Positions 6,336-6,831 of a stretch of DNA of 6,831 nt are shown here, in pieces; the stretch's first letter is position 1; each line of letters begins with the position of its first letter. Position numbers and translations under genes: made by a program. The stretch is from JAFARE01 sp035566535 (GTDB lineage: Bacteria; Chloroflexota; Dormibacteria; Aeolococcales; Aeolococcaceae), in contig DATMRA010000187.1 of the NCBI GenBank assembly GCA_035566535.1, positions 1 through 6,831 of the forward strand. Reading direction: 5' to 3'. Below the pieces are notes generated by a model. The model saw only the letters and a list, made by a program, of their open reading frames with translations. It had not been told where the DNA came from and made no database searches.

Positions 6336-6351
6336 TCGAACACTCGTTCGA
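6336..6351 (+). promoter_or_regulatory. LexA (SOS) operator upstream of yebC
   Basis: TCGAACACTCGTTCGA is a perfect TCGAAC-N4-GTTCGA inverted repeat. This matches the SOS box known from mycobacteria and closely resembles the Bacillus CGAAC-N4-GTTCG (DinR/Cheo) box. It abuts the -10 element and covers the predicted start site, the right place for repression by LexA. It ends 4 nt before the yebC Shine-Dalgarno. The call is from motif and position; the LexA protein of this organism is not in the window. Confidence 0.8.
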
Positions 6352-6364
6352 CCCTGGAGGCCCA

Positions 6365-6831
6365 ATGTCCGGACACAGCAAGTGGGCTGGGATCAAGCAC
6401 AAGAAGGCGGTCGTCGATGCTCGTCGCGGCCAGGTCTTCACCAAGGTGGCCCGCGAGCTGACGGTGTCGGCGCGCGAGGGCGGTCCCGACCCGACGGGCA
6501 ACTTTCGCCTGCGCCTCGCCATGCAGAAGGCGAGGGAGGTCAACATGCCCGCGGACAACATCGACCGGGCAATCCAACGCGGTGCCGGCGGCAAGGAGGG
6601 CGTCCAGCTCGAGGAGGTCCGTTACGAGGGATACGGGCCGCACGGCGTCGCGGTCATGGTCGACACCGTCACCGACAACCGCAACCGGACGGTCGCAGCG
6701 ATCCGCAATCTGTTCACGCGCTCGGGAGGGTCTCTGGGCGAGACCAATAGCGTCGGATGGATGTTCAGCGAGCAGGGCGTGATCCGCGTCGATGCGCGTG
6801 GGCGCGACCCGGAGGAACTGGCCCTGGAGTT
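6365..6831 (+). CDS. yebC: YebC/TACO1-family protein (3' end outside window)
   Basis: The first 155 residues of a family usually about 250 residues long are present, open at the right edge. Family signatures are MSGHSKWAGIKHKKAVVDARRG, FTKVARELTVSAREGG, LRLAMQKAREVNMPADNIDRAI, EEVRYEGYGPHGVAVMVDTVTDNRNRTVA and GGSLGETNSVGWMF. Members are annotated as transcriptional regulators, while others (mitochondrial TACO1 and bacterial YebC types) promote translation, including at proline-rich stretches; which role applies here cannot be told. The ATG follows GGAGG (6356-6360) after 4 nt. The gene has its own promoter with a LexA box and is separated from mpg by the hairpin-rich region. In many genomes ruvC, ruvA and ruvB follow yebC, so SOS control of the whole cluster is a reasonable inference to test beyond the window. 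Confidence 0.95.
   Translation, partial: MSGHSKWAGIKHKKAVVDARRGQVFTKVARELTVSAREGGPDPTGNFRLRLAMQKAREVNMPADNIDRAIQRGAGGKEGVQLEEVRYEGYGPHGVAVMVDTVTDNRNRTVAAIRNLFTRSGGSLGETNSVGWMFSEQGVIRVDARGRDPEELALE

Noticed and set aside
6346..6354. GTTCGACCC resembling a tRNA T-loop.
   Set aside because: No acceptor, D or anticodon arms can be built around it; the sequence is the right half of the LexA palindrome.
1..6831. Mobile element, CRISPR array, defence or biosynthetic system.
   Set aside because: No transposase or integrase, no spaced direct repeats and no accessory cassette is visible; all recognisable genes are conserved core genes on one strand.

Overview
The window is a gene-dense, G+C-rich (about two thirds by eye) bacterial chromosome segment read entirely on the + strand. 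It is a conserved translation and aminoacylation block followed by two DNA-repair-associated genes. In order it holds the 3' part of a TlyA-type rRNA methyltransferase (1-474), a leader region (475-650), infC-rpmI-rplT-pheS-pheT (651-5400), an AAG/Mpg-type DNA-3-methyladenine glycosylase (from 5376), a hairpin-rich stretch with a terminator-like stem (about 6018-6300), and the 5' part of yebC (6365 to the end). I see no mobile element, CRISPR array, tRNA or rRNA.

The infC-to-mpg genes look like one transcription unit. A possible extended -10 promoter sits at 484-510. A leader of about 135 nt ends in a strong intrinsic terminator-like hairpin (605-631) just before the infC Shine-Dalgarno, which points to attenuation. 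infC begins at an AUC codon (651), in line with the rare start codons typical of this gene. Downstream genes are tightly packed: infC/rpmI overlap by 23 nt, rplT/pheS by GTGA, pheS/pheT by ATGA, and pheT/mpg by 25 nt. The products are initiation factor IF-3, ribosomal proteins L35 and L20, and both subunits of phenylalanyl-tRNA synthetase.

yebC has its own promoter. A -35/-10 pair (TAGACT, 16 nt, TAGAAT) is followed directly by TCGAACACTCGTTCGA, a perfect LexA/SOS operator of the Gram-positive and actinobacterial type. This predicts that yebC, and probably ruvCAB beyond the window as in many genomes, is induced by DNA damage.

Lineage: the LexA box type, the TlyA gene and the protein sequences suggest a high-G+C Terrabacteria lineage (Actinomycetota, Chloroflexota/Dormibacterota or similar) rather than a proteobacterium. 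This is inference only. Most of the window is ordinary core genome. The points worth a second look are the SOS box on yebC, the infC leader attenuator, the glycosylase frame that runs through a terminator-like hairpin without a stop, and the unassigned hairpin-rich region at 6053-6230. I found no convincing new multi-gene system.
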